Assembly: GCA_964481705.1 (NCBI GenBank)
Contig: CAYZUC010000002.1
Coordinates: forward strand, 1-64,000
Length of the DNA stretch: 64,000 bases
Direction of reading: 5' to 3'
DNA from: CAYZUC01 sp964481705
GTDB lineage: Bacteria; Bacillota; Clostridia; Lachnospirales; Lachnospiraceae
The notes under the pieces were generated by a model. That model was not told where the DNA came from. It made no database searches and saw only the letters and a list, made by a program, of their open reading frames with translations. The stretch's first letter is position 1. Every line of letters begins with the position of its first letter. Positions 8,924 through 18,839 of this stretch are shown one piece after another. Made by a program: the position numbers and the translations under genes.

Positions 8924-10135
8924 TTGCAAAATAAACTACAATGGACCATGAATACCTTACCTCAAACAGATGACCGCTACCTTCCCTCCATGAATGAGAA
9001 TGAAACTACAAATGCGATGCGCTTTCACATGAGTTTCCCTCAATATAAACAGACTCCTCTTGTGAGTCTGACCAGTCTGGCGGATAAGATGGGTTTGCAG
9101 AAAATCTATGTCAAAGATGAATCTTTTCGCTTTGGCTTAAATGCCTTTAAGGTATTAGGCGGTTCCTACGCGATTGCACGTTTTATTGCCAAACAGACAA
9201 ATCGGGACTGGGATAAAATCACCTATGATTGGCTGACCAGTAAGGAACGAAAGGACGCTTTCCATCATGCGACCTTCTTTACTGCCACCGATGGCAATCA
9301 TGGACGGGGAGTCGCATGGGCAGCGAATCAACTTGGTCAGGGCTGTGTCATACATATGCCAAAGGGAACGACCCAAGCGCGCTTGGATCATATTGCAGCA
9401 GAAAATGCAACTGTGACCATTGAAGATGTGAATTACGATGAATGCGTTAGAATCGCAGCAAAAGAAGCTGCCGAATGTGAGCATGGTGTCTTGATTCAAG
9501 ATACTGCCTGGGACGGTTATGAAGAGATTCCAACCTGGATTATGGAAGGCTACGGAACACTCGCTGCGGAAGCCAATGAACAAATACGGCAGGACGACTG
9601 TAATCGACCGACTCATGTTTTTGTTCAGGCAGGAGTAGGGTGTCTGGCCGGTGCCATTGTTGGATACTTTGCGAATCAATACCCTGAGAATCCTCCTGTC
9701 ATGGTAGTTGTTGAAGCGAATGCTGCTGATTGTCTTTATCGCTCTGCAATTAAGGGTACGGGAGAACGCGTCATTGTAAATGGTGATATGCCAACCATTA
9801 TGGCCGGTCTTGCATGTGGAGAACCAAATACCATCTCCTGGGACATTCTTCGAAATCACGCTTCTGCTTTCTGTTCCTGCCCTGATACCTTTAGCTGCAG
9901 CGGAACCTGCCTTTATTACCACCCTATCGGAAATGATGTCCGTATCATATCCGGTGAATCCGGTTCGGTAACGCTCGGTCTGTTGGAACAGATTATGTGC
10001 AACAAAGAGTATCGAAATCTGAGAGAAGCACTATCCCTTGATTCCCAATCGAATGTCTTGCTGATTTCTACCGAAGGAAATACCGACCCTGACCGTTTCC
10101 GTGAGATTCTGTCGGGCGCAATTCCAAAAATCTAA
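8924..10135 (+). CDS. ygeX: Diaminopropionate ammonia-lyase (YgeX)
   Basis: This is a PLP-dependent lyase of 403 residues, close to the roughly 400 of E. coli YgeX, which converts 2,3-diaminopropionate to pyruvate and two ammonia. The Schiff-base lysine is Lys76 in GLNAFKVLGGSYA. TATDGNHGRGVAWAA forms the cofactor phosphate/carboxylate pocket, and STEGNTDP closes the C-terminal PLP site. The start is a TTG at 8924 with AGGAG eight bases upstream; an ATG eight codons later is an alternative. It leads the ygeX-ygeY-ygeW-arcC operon. In urate-degrading bacteria this set is thought to finish the ring-opened purine skeleton, giving ammonia and a C3 acid. Confidence 0.93.
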   Translation: MQNKLQWTMNTLPQTDDRYLPSMNENETTNAMRFHMSFPQYKQTPLVSLTSLADKMGLQKIYVKDESFRFGLNAFKVLGGSYAIARFIAKQTNRDWDKITYDWLTSKERKDAFHHATFFTATDGNHGRGVAWAANQLGQGCVIHMPKGTTQARLDHIAAENATVTIEDVNYDECVRIAAKEAAECEHGVLIQDTAWDGYEEIPTWIMEGYGTLAAEANEQIRQDDCNRPTHVFVQAGVGCLAGAIVGYFANQYPENPPVMVVVEANAADCLYRSAIKGTGERVIVNGDMPTIMAGLACGEPNTISWDILRNHASAFCSCPDTFSCSGTCLYYHPIGNDVRIISGESGSVTLGLLEQIMCNKEYRNLREALSLDSQSNVLLISTEGNTDPDRFREILSGAIPKI

Positions 10136-10154
10136 GAAAGGGCAGGTGTAATGA

Positions 10155-11537
10155 ATGAGTACAATCAATTATGAAGCTATCAAACGTTCCGCACAGGCAC
10201 AGGAAAAGAACATGACACATTTCCTTCGGTCAATCGTAAAAGAACCGGGCGAAAGCTGTAAAGAACGACAACATGTGCAGACAATAGCTTTTGAAATGAA
10301 AAAGCTGGGATTTGATGATGTTCAGATCGACCCTCAGGGTAATGTAATGGGCTACATCGGAACCGGCAGTAAAATCATTGCCTTCGATGGACATATTGAT
10401 ACCGTCGGTATCGGAAATCCGGATAATTGGAGTTTTGATCCTTATGAGGGCTACGAAACTGATTTGGAAATCGGAGGGCGTGGTGTCTCGGACCAGTGTG
10501 GTGGGCTGGTATCAGCCGTGTACGGTGCATGGATCATGAAGGAGCATCACCTGATTCCTGATGGCTACCGTATTCTGGTCGTAGGTACTGTTCAGGAGGA
10601 GGATTGTGATGGTCTTTGCTGGCAGTATATCATTAACGAAGACAAAATTCGACCAGAATTCGTTGTTTCCACAGAACCAACCGATGGCGGAATCTACCGT
10701 GGCCAACGCGGTCGAATGGAAATCCGTGTCGATGTGAGCGGCATCTCCTGTCATGGCTCTGCTCCAGAGCGTGGAGATAATGCTATCTATAAAATGGCTG
10801 ATATCCTGCAGGATATCAGAGCTCTAAATGAAAATGATGCAGCTGAGTCGACTCCCATCAAAGGACTCGTCAAGATGCTGGATTCCAAATACAATCCAGA
10901 GTATAAGGAAGCTAACTTTTTGGGACGTGGTACCATAACAGCCTCCGAAATCTTCTTCTCTTCTCCCAGTCGCTGTGCCGTCGCAGATTCCTGTTCTGTA
11001 TCATTAGACCGTCGCATGACTGCAGGTGAAACCTGGGAATCCTGTCTGGAGGAAATACGTATGCTCCCGGCAGTACAGAAATACCATGACGATGTAAGGG
11101 TTTCCATGTACCAATATGACAGACCCTCCTATACGGGTTTGAAATACGAAATAGAATGCTACTTTCCGACCTGGGTTCTTCCGGAAGACCATGAGGTAAC
11201 CAAAGCTCTTGCATTTGCTTATCGCAGCTTATATGGTAACAGTCGTATTGGCTCTAACGAAACACTATGTTTACGGCAATCCCGTCCACTCATTGACAAA
11301 TGGACCTTCTCAACAAACGGAGTCTCCATTATGGGAAGAAATCAAATTCCCTGCATTGGCTTTGGACCCGGTGCTGAAAACCAGGCACATGCTCCAAATG
11401 AAAAAACCTGGAAACAGGATCTTGTAACCTGCGCTGCTGTTTATGCGGCATTACCCTACTCTTACTGTAATAAAGAGACAATCTATGGAGGTTCTTATGG
11501 ACAACAGATTAACGGAGTATATAGAACAACTGAATAA
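10155..11537 (+). CDS. ygeY: YgeY-type M20-family hydrolase
   Basis: The 460-residue enzyme belongs to the M20 peptidase/deacylase family (ArgE/DapE-like, dinuclear Zn). Visible metal and catalytic positions are FDGHIDTVG (His/Asp), the DQCGG turn, TVQEEDCDG with the catalytic Glu pair, STEPTDG, and the CHGSAPERG lid motif. The C-terminus ends HAPNEKTW plus about 40 residues; the protein is longer than E. coli YgeY (about 400). It follows ygeX by 19 bases. Its 3' end overlaps the ygeW start by 41 bases in another frame. It probably cleaves an amide or ureido intermediate in purine catabolism, but the substrate is inferred only from context. Confidence 0.9.
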   Translation: MSTINYEAIKRSAQAQEKNMTHFLRSIVKEPGESCKERQHVQTIAFEMKKLGFDDVQIDPQGNVMGYIGTGSKIIAFDGHIDTVGIGNPDNWSFDPYEGYETDLEIGGRGVSDQCGGLVSAVYGAWIMKEHHLIPDGYRILVVGTVQEEDCDGLCWQYIINEDKIRPEFVVSTEPTDGGIYRGQRGRMEIRVDVSGISCHGSAPERGDNAIYKMADILQDIRALNENDAAESTPIKGLVKMLDSKYNPEYKEANFLGRGTITASEIFFSSPSRCAVADSCSVSLDRRMTAGETWESCLEEIRMLPAVQKYHDDVRVSMYQYDRPSYTGLKYEIECYFPTWVLPEDHEVTKALAFAYRSLYGNSRIGSNETLCLRQSRPLIDKWTFSTNGVSIMGRNQIPCIGFGPGAENQAHAPNEKTWKQDLVTCAAVYAALPYSYCNKETIYGGSYGQQINGVYRTTE

Positions 11538-12693
11538 ACTGGATTTTAAAACTATGTATCAAAATGATTTCTTTCTTACCTGGGAGAAGTCCCTGGATGA
11601 ACTAAAGGCTGTTTTTATCGTAGCGGACGCTTTGCATTACATGCGTGACCACAATATCTCAACCAAGGTGTTTGAGAGTGGACTAGGTATCTCCATTTTC
11701 CGTGATAATTCCACGCGTACGCGCTTTTCCTTTGCTTCTGCCTGCAATCTGTTAGGTCTCGAGGTTCAGGATTTGGAAGAAGGGAAATCTCAGATTGCAC
11801 ATGGAGAGACCGTCCGTGAGACAGCAACTATGATCTCTTTTATGGCAGATGTCATCGGTATCCGTGATGATATGTATATTGGGAAAGGAAATGCCTATAT
11901 GCATGAGGTAGCGGATTCTGTCACAGAAGCCCATAAGGAGGGTATTCTCTCCTCCAAACCAACACTCGTAAATCTTCAATGTGACATCGATCATCCTACA
12001 CAGATTATGGCGGATACCCTGCATCTCATTCACGAATTTGGAGGGCTTCCTAATCTGAAGGGGAAGAAGCTTGCCATGTCATGGGCTTACTCTCCCTCTT
12101 ATGGCAAACCGCTTTCTGTTCCGCAGGGTGCCATCGGGCTGATGTCCCGTTTGGGAATGGATATTGTACTTGCACATCCGAAAGGATATGAAGTATTCCC
12201 TGAAATCGAAGCAATTGCCGCGAAAAATGCCAAGGAGTCCGGTGGTTCTTTCCGTATCACACACGATATGGCAGAGGCCTTCCATGGTGCAGATATCGTA
12301 TATCCAAAGAGCTGGGCTCCTTTTGCCTCCATGGAAAAGAGGACCACGCTTTATGGCAAAGGTGATTTTGACGGTATCAAAGCTCTTGAGAAAGAGTTGT
12401 TAGCACAAAATGCAGAGCATAAGGATTGGACCTGCACAGAAGAGTTGATGAAAACAACGAAGGAGGGAAAAGCACTTTATCTACACTGCCTCCCTGCTGA
12501 CATTACCGGAGTCAGTTGTGAACGTGGCGAGGTAGATGCATCTGTTTTTTCCCGTTACCGTAAACAGCTTTACGAAGAAGCCGGTAATAAACCCTATATC
12601 ATAGCAGCGATGATTTTTCTATCTAAATTTCAAAAACCACAGGACATTTTACGTATGCTTGCATCGCAAACAACTCCCAGAGTCATGGAATAA
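11497..12693 (+). CDS. ygeW: YgeW-type knotted carbamoyltransferase
   Basis: This 398-residue member of the aspartate/ornithine carbamoyltransferase family is of the YgeW type, whose natural substrate remains uncertain. The carbamoyl-phosphate site DNSTRTR covers Ser72-Arg76, and HCLPAD lies in the C-terminal domain. In this operon it most likely runs phosphorolytically, releasing carbamoyl phosphate from a ureido compound, which ArcC then uses to make ATP. GGAGG (11487-11491) five bases before the ATG at 11497 decides the start; longer in-frame starts lie inside ygeY. The overlap with ygeY suggests translational coupling. Confidence 0.92.
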   Translation: MDNRLTEYIEQLNKLDFKTMYQNDFFLTWEKSLDELKAVFIVADALHYMRDHNISTKVFESGLGISIFRDNSTRTRFSFASACNLLGLEVQDLEEGKSQIAHGETVRETATMISFMADVIGIRDDMYIGKGNAYMHEVADSVTEAHKEGILSSKPTLVNLQCDIDHPTQIMADTLHLIHEFGGLPNLKGKKLAMSWAYSPSYGKPLSVPQGAIGLMSRLGMDIVLAHPKGYEVFPEIEAIAAKNAKESGGSFRITHDMAEAFHGADIVYPKSWAPFASMEKRTTLYGKGDFDGIKALEKELLAQNAEHKDWTCTEELMKTTKEGKALYLHCLPADITGVSCERGEVDASVFSRYRKQLYEEAGNKPYIIAAMIFLSKFQKPQDILRMLASQTTPRVME

Positions 12694-12750
12694 CAGCTGG
12701 GGAAACATACTCATGTGCGCACCGAAGATGCGCGGAAATGGTGGGTTATC

Positions 12751-13695
12751 ATGTTCAGACAAAAAAGAATTGTTATAGCCCTTGGCGGAAATGCGCTGGG
12801 CAATACCTTACCCGAGCAGATGCTTGCTGTGAAGTCTACAGCAAGGTCTTTGTGTGACCTCATAGAGCAAGGACATCAGATTGTGATTGTACATGGCAAT
12901 GGACCACAGGTAGGCATGATTAATAATGCTATGTCTGCCCTCAGCCACGAGGATCCTTCCCATCCAAATACTCCTCTTTCGGTGTGCGTTGCTATGAGTC
13001 AGGCCTATATCGGATATGACCTCCAAAATGCACTTCGAGAAGAATTAAGAAAGAGAGGATTTGTACGGACTCAGGTGGTTACGATTGTAACCCAGGTCCG
13101 TGTAGACGAAAATGACCCTGCATTTCATACCCCTACCAAGCCTATCGGTTATTTCATGAGTAAAGAAGAGGCCGAACGGCAGATGAAGTGTTATGGTCAC
13201 ATAATAAAAGAAGATTCCGGCAGAGGCTACCGACGCGTGGTAGCCTCTCCGAAACCGGTAGAAATCATTGAACTGGAATCCATAAAAGACCTTGTGAACT
13301 CTGGAAAGATTGTTATTACCTGCGGTGGTGGCGGCATCCCCGTCATGCTTCAACAGGATCATCTAAAGGGTGCCAGTGCCGTAATCGATAAAGATACCGT
13401 AAGTGCCCTTCTCGCAAAAGAACTGGATGCAGATATGCTCGTAATCTTAACTTCTATTGAAAAAGCAGCTATCCACTTTGGAACAGGAGATCAGAAGTGG
13501 CTGGATGATGTAACGGTAGCTGAAGCCAGGAGTTATTGTGAAGCAGGTGAATTTGCTGCCGGATCTATGTTACCAAAGATTCAAGCAGCCATTGACTTTG
13601 CTTCATCAGGTAAGGAACGCTGTTCCCTCATTACACTACTGGAGAAGGCAAAGGAGGGGATCCAGGGAAATACCGGTACGCTGATTCATCTGTAA
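12751..13695 (+). CDS. arcC: Carbamate kinase
   Basis: The 314-residue amino-acid-kinase-fold enzyme transfers phosphate from carbamoyl phosphate to ADP, giving ATP, CO2 and ammonia. The N-terminus IVIALGGNALG and the nearby VHGNGPQVGMI motif form the phosphate-binding core. CGGGGIPVM and ASAVIDKDT are typical of carbamate kinase, and the C-terminal GSMLPKIQAA helix is also conserved. The ATG at 12751 gives the standard N-terminus; a GTG at 12715 would add twelve unlikely residues. It is the last gene of the ygeX operon, the likely energy-conserving step of anaerobic purine breakdown. It converges on the next gene with only 10 bases between. Confidence 0.95.
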   Translation: MFRQKRIVIALGGNALGNTLPEQMLAVKSTARSLCDLIEQGHQIVIVHGNGPQVGMINNAMSALSHEDPSHPNTPLSVCVAMSQAYIGYDLQNALREELRKRGFVRTQVVTIVTQVRVDENDPAFHTPTKPIGYFMSKEEAERQMKCYGHIIKEDSGRGYRRVVASPKPVEIIELESIKDLVNSGKIVITCGGGGIPVMLQQDHLKGASAVIDKDTVSALLAKELDADMLVILTSIEKAAIHFGTGDQKWLDDVTVAEARSYCEAGEFAAGSMLPKIQAAIDFASSGKERCSLITLLEKAKEGIQGNTGTLIHL

Positions 13696-13705
13696 TGTGA
13701 AATCT

Positions 13706-16087
13706 TTACTTTGCTGTCACACGATAGGTACCGGTTAACGTTCCTTGATAATTACCGATTCCGGTAACGGTTACTTTTACCTCAATGCCGTCCTCTCCGA
13801 CATAGGACTCATCCATAACCATCTTGGGATCCACTTCCTGACCATTCACTTCATAGCGAATAATCCTGTCGTAATCCCTGCCTTTTTTCAGTCTCCTTCC
13901 ATCCCCGTCATATATAACGGGATTCGAGCGATATCCTCCTTTTTTCTTTGACGCCACACGATCCTTTACAATCACTTGATAGAAGGAGGGATTCTCTTGA
14001 AAGTCGGCCCTTTTAATCTCGAAGAATGCTTTCTTACTGCTGCGGAATCTTCCTTTTCCTTTCATTATCACGGTCGGAAGCTTCTTTGCGTCATCACTTA
14101 CTTTTTTATTATTCAAATAGGACAATGTATAATCAATGCCCTTCACTAAGAGTTCCGGCTTCTCAGACCCCATTCTCCCATCTGGATCATAGTAAACCTT
14201 TGGCCTTGGCTTCACTCCCGCTTTATGATGAGTGAGAGCACCAATATCGTCTATATAGAAAATATCATCAGCAGCCTTTCTTATATCAAGCCTTTGAATG
14301 GTAAATCTCTTTGTTATGACGCCGAAATAATGCTGGATTCCTGTTATCACAAGTGTTGCCCTGCCCGGTGACAGATTATTCTGATACGTCACCTTATAAT
14401 CCGTATTCTCAACAAGTGTCTTGTTACGTCCATTTACCTTCAAGGTTACCTTTATCTTCTGTGTCACCGGTTTTCCGTCCACGGGACATTTCATCTCTTT
14501 CTTCAGATTCTTCACCTTGCAACGTTCGATAGACAATCTTGGTGTTTCCGGCGTCTCTGGCGTCTCTGGCGTTTCCGGTGTTTCCGGCGTTTCCGGTGTT
14601 TCTGGTGTCTCCGGTGTTTCCGGTGTTTTCGGTGTGCTCTGGAAGTGTCCAATATAGTTCGCATGGAGACTCTCGTCAAATCCTGTCTTATTTGCGAATC
14701 GAACAGAGGAAGTTCCAATTTCCGTGGTATCCGGAATCTGCAAATATAGGGACCATTCTTTATTTTGACATGACTCCGGGAGTGTCAATTCCTCCTCCAC
14801 CGTCTGCGTCGTTCCGGTATCCCATTTACGGGGATCAAGACTTGATGACAGGGGGATTATCGTGTCTCCTGATTTTAAAATGATTTTTACATGCTTTTGA
14901 TTCACAATGTTCGAAAATCCTGTATTTTCTATATCGAGTCGAATCCCCAGCTTATCTCCCACGGGACGGAGTTCTGCGCCTCTAACTACAAATCGGTAAC
15001 CCAGGTGAGACTCTATGTAATCATAAGCGTTTTCATAGGTCTGTGAAGTATTCTCATTACAATCACTACTCTTCCAGCAGTTATGCAATCTCTGATCATA
15101 TCCGTGGTTCAGATAGGTCGTGTGTGTTAACTGCATATAATCAATCGCATAGTCTCCATCCGTTCCACTATAGTTTTCATCTCCCAGGATTGCTTCTCCG
15201 CCAAAAATGGTATATCGATTGTGCTGGTTCTGAAATTCCTTTTCAAATGCAATCTTATCCTCGTCATAGGTTCCATAATCCGTAGCGGTAGCCAAATATC
15301 CATCATTGTAGATTCCGACTCTTGATTGACTTTGTCCATCACTGGGAGTTACAATAGGCTCTTCTGTATTATAAATCGCCCGATAATAGGATGGACGTCG
15401 TACAGAGAATTGCAGATTCTCATTCAGACTCTGTGTATACTTGTTGGCAATCAGCCGTAAGCTGGTTGGGTCTAATATCCAGTTATTGTAGGGCAGATAC
15501 CTGGATGTATGCATCTCACCCCAAGGTCCGATCAATCCGCACTGTACAACAGAAATCACATCCGATTTTTCATTAAATATCGCACAAAGCTTATCAATAT
15601 GTTCATACATAACATCTATTTCCGGTTCTTTATCTGCAACACCGTCTTTGTCGTATACGCCGCGTACAATTGCCTTATATCCGTTTGCTTTTATACAATC
15701 CAGAAGCATTTTTACATTATGTATATCCATATCCGTGAGCCCTGCTTCCGGATCCAGCACAATCCCAAGATAAATCAAGGAACTATGACATGCTTCTCCA
15801 CTTTCCAGTGCATAGGAAAGCCATGTAGATGCATCTTCCTCCGTAAAGCTCTTTTTATTTGGAGACTTATTTGCAATATAATACACTTCTCCAGCTGTTA
15901 CATAAAAGCCCCTGTCTGGATTCCTTACATTGCCAACCACTTCTTCCGTATCGATATCCTGCGTTATCCAGCTATTATCGTTCGATTCAGACCTTTTCTC
16001 CCGATTCAGGGCAAGCACAGGTACTGAACTGCTCAGAATAAGAGATAACACAATAGGAATGATTAAAGAACTAGTTCTAAATTTCAT
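13706..16087 (-). CDS. Secreted DUF4874/DUF4832-type protein with PET-repeat linker
   Basis: The 793-residue exported protein has a signal peptide (residues 1-27, hydrophobic run IIPIVLSLILSSS, likely cleavage after ALA). An N-terminal domain follows, with the NPDRGFY and CGLIGPWGEMHT features of the DUF4874/DUF4832 glycosidase-like barrel, then a beta-rich domain. Next comes a linker of about ten Pro-Glu-Thr repeats and three Ig-like repeats of the type found in Lachnospiraceae surface proteins. There is no LPXTG sorting signal. The start is the ATG at 16087 with GTGAGAG upstream; a GTG six codons earlier is also in frame. It lies 26 bases after the HydN-like gene. A cell-wall or glycan role is inferred, unrelated to the neighbours. 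Confidence 0.75.
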   Translation of the reverse strand: MKFRTSSLIIPIVLSLILSSSVPVLALNREKRSESNDNSWITQDIDTEEVVGNVRNPDRGFYVTAGEVYYIANKSPNKKSFTEEDASTWLSYALESGEACHSSLIYLGIVLDPEAGLTDMDIHNVKMLLDCIKANGYKAIVRGVYDKDGVADKEPEIDVMYEHIDKLCAIFNEKSDVISVVQCGLIGPWGEMHTSRYLPYNNWILDPTSLRLIANKYTQSLNENLQFSVRRPSYYRAIYNTEEPIVTPSDGQSQSRVGIYNDGYLATATDYGTYDEDKIAFEKEFQNQHNRYTIFGGEAILGDENYSGTDGDYAIDYMQLTHTTYLNHGYDQRLHNCWKSSDCNENTSQTYENAYDYIESHLGYRFVVRGAELRPVGDKLGIRLDIENTGFSNIVNQKHVKIILKSGDTIIPLSSSLDPRKWDTGTTQTVEEELTLPESCQNKEWSLYLQIPDTTEIGTSSVRFANKTGFDESLHANYIGHFQSTPKTPETPETPETPETPETPETPETPETPETPRLSIERCKVKNLKKEMKCPVDGKPVTQKIKVTLKVNGRNKTLVENTDYKVTYQNNLSPGRATLVITGIQHYFGVITKRFTIQRLDIRKAADDIFYIDDIGALTHHKAGVKPRPKVYYDPDGRMGSEKPELLVKGIDYTLSYLNNKKVSDDAKKLPTVIMKGKGRFRSSKKAFFEIKRADFQENPSFYQVIVKDRVASKKKGGYRSNPVIYDGDGRRLKKGRDYDRIIRYEVNGQEVDPKMVMDESYVGEDGIEVKVTVTGIGNYQGTLTGTYRVTAK
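14541..14635. repeat. 9-bp tandem repeat coding Pro-Glu-Thr linker
   Basis: About ten consecutive 9-base units of the form GGYGTYTCY encode the PET repeat of the DUF4832 protein on the minus strand. Units differ at synonymous sites. Such tracts expand and contract by slippage and usually form extended surface linkers. Confidence 0.9.
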
Positions 16088-16113
16088 TTTACTCTCACTT
16101 TTCACATATTTTA

Positions 16114-16647
16114 TTAAAACTGTTTTGTAACGGAAAGACTTTTGGCTGCTTCCAATCTACGATTGGATACTTTATCCTCTAAGTCCTCCTCCACAACCAG
16201 CTGCAGAGCATCTGTCGGACACGTTCTGACACATGCCGGGCCTCCCGGAACATTCGCACATAGGTCACATTTATTTGCTATGACTCGTTCGGTACCATCC
16301 GACTGCTTCTCATTTTTCACGGTTACCATGTCAATCGCTCCAAATGGACATGCTTCCATACAGCTTTTACATCCGATACAGTTTTTCGTATCCAGACATA
16401 CACTATGATCCTTGATTGTAATACAGTTCTTTGGGCAAGCTGCCATACATGCTGGGTCTTCGCAATGCTTACACTGTACCGGAACAGAAATCCTTCTTGT
16501 CTTGACCATATGTAGTCTCGGATTAAAATCATATCCATCCGGATCTATTTCAAAGATTCTTCTTCCTTCATGTGCAATAACACAACTAATCATACAGGTT
16601 CTGCAGCCAATACACAAATCCGGATTTCCTTTTACGAATTGATTCAT
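16114..16647 (-). CDS. HydN/HycB-like four-cluster ferredoxin
   Basis: This is a 177-residue cytoplasmic electron-transfer subunit with four [4Fe-4S] motifs: CIGCRTCMISC, the CKHCEDPACMAACPKNC pair, CIGCKSCMEACPFGA and CDLCANVPGGPACVRTCP. This is the HydN/HycB family, which wires formate dehydrogenase H or [FeFe] hydrogenase subunits. The start codon overlaps the fdhF stop by one base (TAATG), with GGAGGG upstream, so it is translationally coupled to fdhF. With the 185-residue paralogue, HydA and FdhF it matches the HycB2/HycB3 subunits of hydrogen-dependent CO2 reductase. Confidence 0.9.
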   Translation of the reverse strand: MNQFVKGNPDLCIGCRTCMISCVIAHEGRRIFEIDPDGYDFNPRLHMVKTRRISVPVQCKHCEDPACMAACPKNCITIKDHSVCLDTKNCIGCKSCMEACPFGAIDMVTVKNEKQSDGTERVIANKCDLCANVPGGPACVRTCPTDALQLVVEEDLEDKVSNRRLEAAKSLSVTKQF

Positions 16648-18839
16648 TATGCTTCGCCCTCCTTCTGATCTCCAGCAATGCCCATCTCCATACGAATGGC
16701 CTTATAATTTGCTACTACGCATCGTTCTGCCCATTCCTGATCGTCGATTTTATCAACACGACAGGCACAATACTTATACTCCGGGGTGCGGCTCTGTAAA
16801 TCCAACTGTCCAATTGTCAGCTCATTGCAGGCTCCGATCCACCATTGATAGGTCATGTAAATGGATCCCTTCGTGACACGCTCGGTTGGCATACATCTGG
16901 TCATGCACTCACCACGCTTGGATGTTACCCATACCAGCTCGCCCTTTTTCAAATTCTTCTCTGCACAATCAGCCGGATTCATCTCCACCCACCCCGGTTC
17001 GTCCTCCAGATTTCGAAGCGTGCGGCAGTTTCCAGTCATCGTCCGAACGGAATAATGACCTACTTCACGTACTGTAGATAAGGATAATGGGTATTCGTCC
17101 TCCTCTTGTTCATATACTTCCTGATACTCTACTCCAATGAATACCCCTTTTCCATCCGGATGCGCAAAAATGCCACCTTTATGTAAGTAGGGAGTCCCCT
17201 TGTCGCTCATATCTTTGTTATAGCAAGGCCACTGAACACCTCCATAACGTTCCATCTTTTCATAAGTGGCTCCGGTAAATTTGGGGCACAAATCAATCAT
17301 TTCATTCCAGATATCTTCCACCTTGTCATAATGCATTGGATATCCCATGGCGGTTGATACGAGAGAAATGATTTCGCAATCCGTTTTTACATCCCCTGAT
17401 GGCTCAATACATTTTCGTACACGCTGAAATCCTCGGTCACAGGAGGTATATACCCCTTCGTGTTCTCCCCATGCTGTCGACGGCAGAATAGCATCCGCAT
17501 AAGCTGAGGTTCTAGAGAAAAAGCAGTCCTGTACGATAACAAAATCTATTTTAGATAATGTTTCCCGAATCTCTGCTCCATGTGGATCCGACTGCACAGG
17601 ATCCTCACCAAAAATGTAATAAGCATGAAGCTGCTTTTTTGGATCCTTTTCTTCTAAAACAAATTCAGGAACTCTGGTCAATTGTTTTCCAACCTGATCC
17701 GATAATTTCACTCCCCAAGCCTTCTCAAATTTCTCACGAATAGCCGGGTCGGTTACATTCTGGTATCCCGGATACTGATTCGGAAGATCACCCATATCAC
17801 AAGTTCCCTGTACATTATTCTGTCCACGTACCGGTCCAACTCCGGTACTGGGTCTTCCAAAATTACCCGTCAGCATTGCAAGATTGCAGCAGCTTTCTAC
17901 TACACTAACACCTTGCCTGAACTGTGTAATTCCCATTCCCCAAAGAATCACTGAGTGACGTGAACCTGCATAGATACGTGCTGCTTCTCGAATGTCATCT
18001 GGGTCAACCCCACAAATCTCTGCGGAATACTCCGGCGTATATTTGTCAATGACTTTCCTGTACTCTTCAAATCCTTTGGTATGCAGATGAACAAAGTCAG
18101 AATCCACCAACCCTTCCTCAATAATGACATGTGCAATAGCATTGGTTAATGCAAGATTCGTTCCGCCCTTTAACTGAATATGTACATCCGCAATTCTTGC
18201 AGTCTCGGTAACACGTGGGTCAATACAGATAATCTTGCAGCCCTTTTGTTTTGCTTTTACAATGCGACGTGCAACAATTGGATGCGAAGACGCTGCATTA
18301 TATCCTATATTAAAAATGACTTCAGCATTCTCTATTTCAGGTACACCAAGCGACATCGCACCTTCTCCGATTGATGCCTGACACCCTGCAACAGATGCCG
18401 CGTGACATACACGAGCACAGTGATCAATATTATTCGTTCCGATACAGGCGCGCACAAATTTCTGCATTAAATAGCCTGCCTCATTTCCGGGGCCTCTTGC
18501 AGAAGCAGTACCCATAATAGCATCCGCACCATATTTCTCTTTAATCTGATTCAGGTGATCTGCGACAAAACGAATTGCTTCCTCCCACTCGACTTCTTCA
18601 AGAGGACTGTGTTTTCCGTTTTTTCGAATCATAGGCTTTCTGATTCGTTTGGTAAGGATTTGTGGATCATTCAGATAATCCCATCCATAAAATCCCTTTA
18701 AACATAATTTCCCTTCATTCGTTCGTCCATCCAGTGCCTTCGCTTCCAGAATCTGATTCTTGTCTGTATCTACCACCATACCAATCTGACATCCGCTTGC
18801 GCAATACGCGCATGTGGTTTGTACCTCTTTAATTGCCAT
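16647..18839 (-). CDS. fdhF: Formate dehydrogenase H-like molybdoenzyme, Cys variant
   Basis: The 730-residue enzyme interconverts formate and CO2 at a bis-MGD Mo/W site. The N-terminal cluster CAYCASGCQIGM is of the short FdhF type without NAD-linked extension. The active-site segment DHCARVCHAASVAG has Cys145 where E. coli FdhF has selenocysteine 140, encoded by TGT. The C-terminal MGD-binding domain (GHYSVRTMTGNCRTL, YMTYQWW) is complete. GGAGG eight bases before the ATG at 18839 decides the start; an open frame to 19028 lies inside hydA. It overlaps hydA by 11 bases and hydN by one. Context points to an HDCR/formate-hydrogenlyase complex. Confidence 0.9.
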   Translation of the reverse strand: MAIKEVQTTCAYCASGCQIGMVVDTDKNQILEAKALDGRTNEGKLCLKGFYGWDYLNDPQILTKRIRKPMIRKNGKHSPLEEVEWEEAIRFVADHLNQIKEKYGADAIMGTASARGPGNEAGYLMQKFVRACIGTNNIDHCARVCHAASVAGCQASIGEGAMSLGVPEIENAEVIFNIGYNAASSHPIVARRIVKAKQKGCKIICIDPRVTETARIADVHIQLKGGTNLALTNAIAHVIIEEGLVDSDFVHLHTKGFEEYRKVIDKYTPEYSAEICGVDPDDIREAARIYAGSRHSVILWGMGITQFRQGVSVVESCCNLAMLTGNFGRPSTGVGPVRGQNNVQGTCDMGDLPNQYPGYQNVTDPAIREKFEKAWGVKLSDQVGKQLTRVPEFVLEEKDPKKQLHAYYIFGEDPVQSDPHGAEIRETLSKIDFVIVQDCFFSRTSAYADAILPSTAWGEHEGVYTSCDRGFQRVRKCIEPSGDVKTDCEIISLVSTAMGYPMHYDKVEDIWNEMIDLCPKFTGATYEKMERYGGVQWPCYNKDMSDKGTPYLHKGGIFAHPDGKGVFIGVEYQEVYEQEEDEYPLSLSTVREVGHYSVRTMTGNCRTLRNLEDEPGWVEMNPADCAEKNLKKGELVWVTSKRGECMTRCMPTERVTKGSIYMTYQWWIGACNELTIGQLDLQSRTPEYKYCACRVDKIDDQEWAERCVVANYKAIRMEMGIAGDQKEGEA

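Noticed and set aside
9155..9922. 255-residue open frame antisense to ygeX
   Set aside because: It fully overlaps a well-supported gene, has no recognisable domain and reflects codon bias of ygeX.
14541..14635. Possible CRISPR-like array
   Set aside because: Units are 9 bases with no spacers and encode a Pro-Glu-Thr linker in a secreted protein.
15509..16027. 172-residue open frame opposite the DUF4832 gene
   Set aside because: It is a shadow frame rich in low-complexity aromatic and Cys residues, with no supporting start signal.
16647..18839. Selenocysteine insertion in FdhF
   Set aside because: The active-site codon is TGT and there is no in-frame TGA within the gene.
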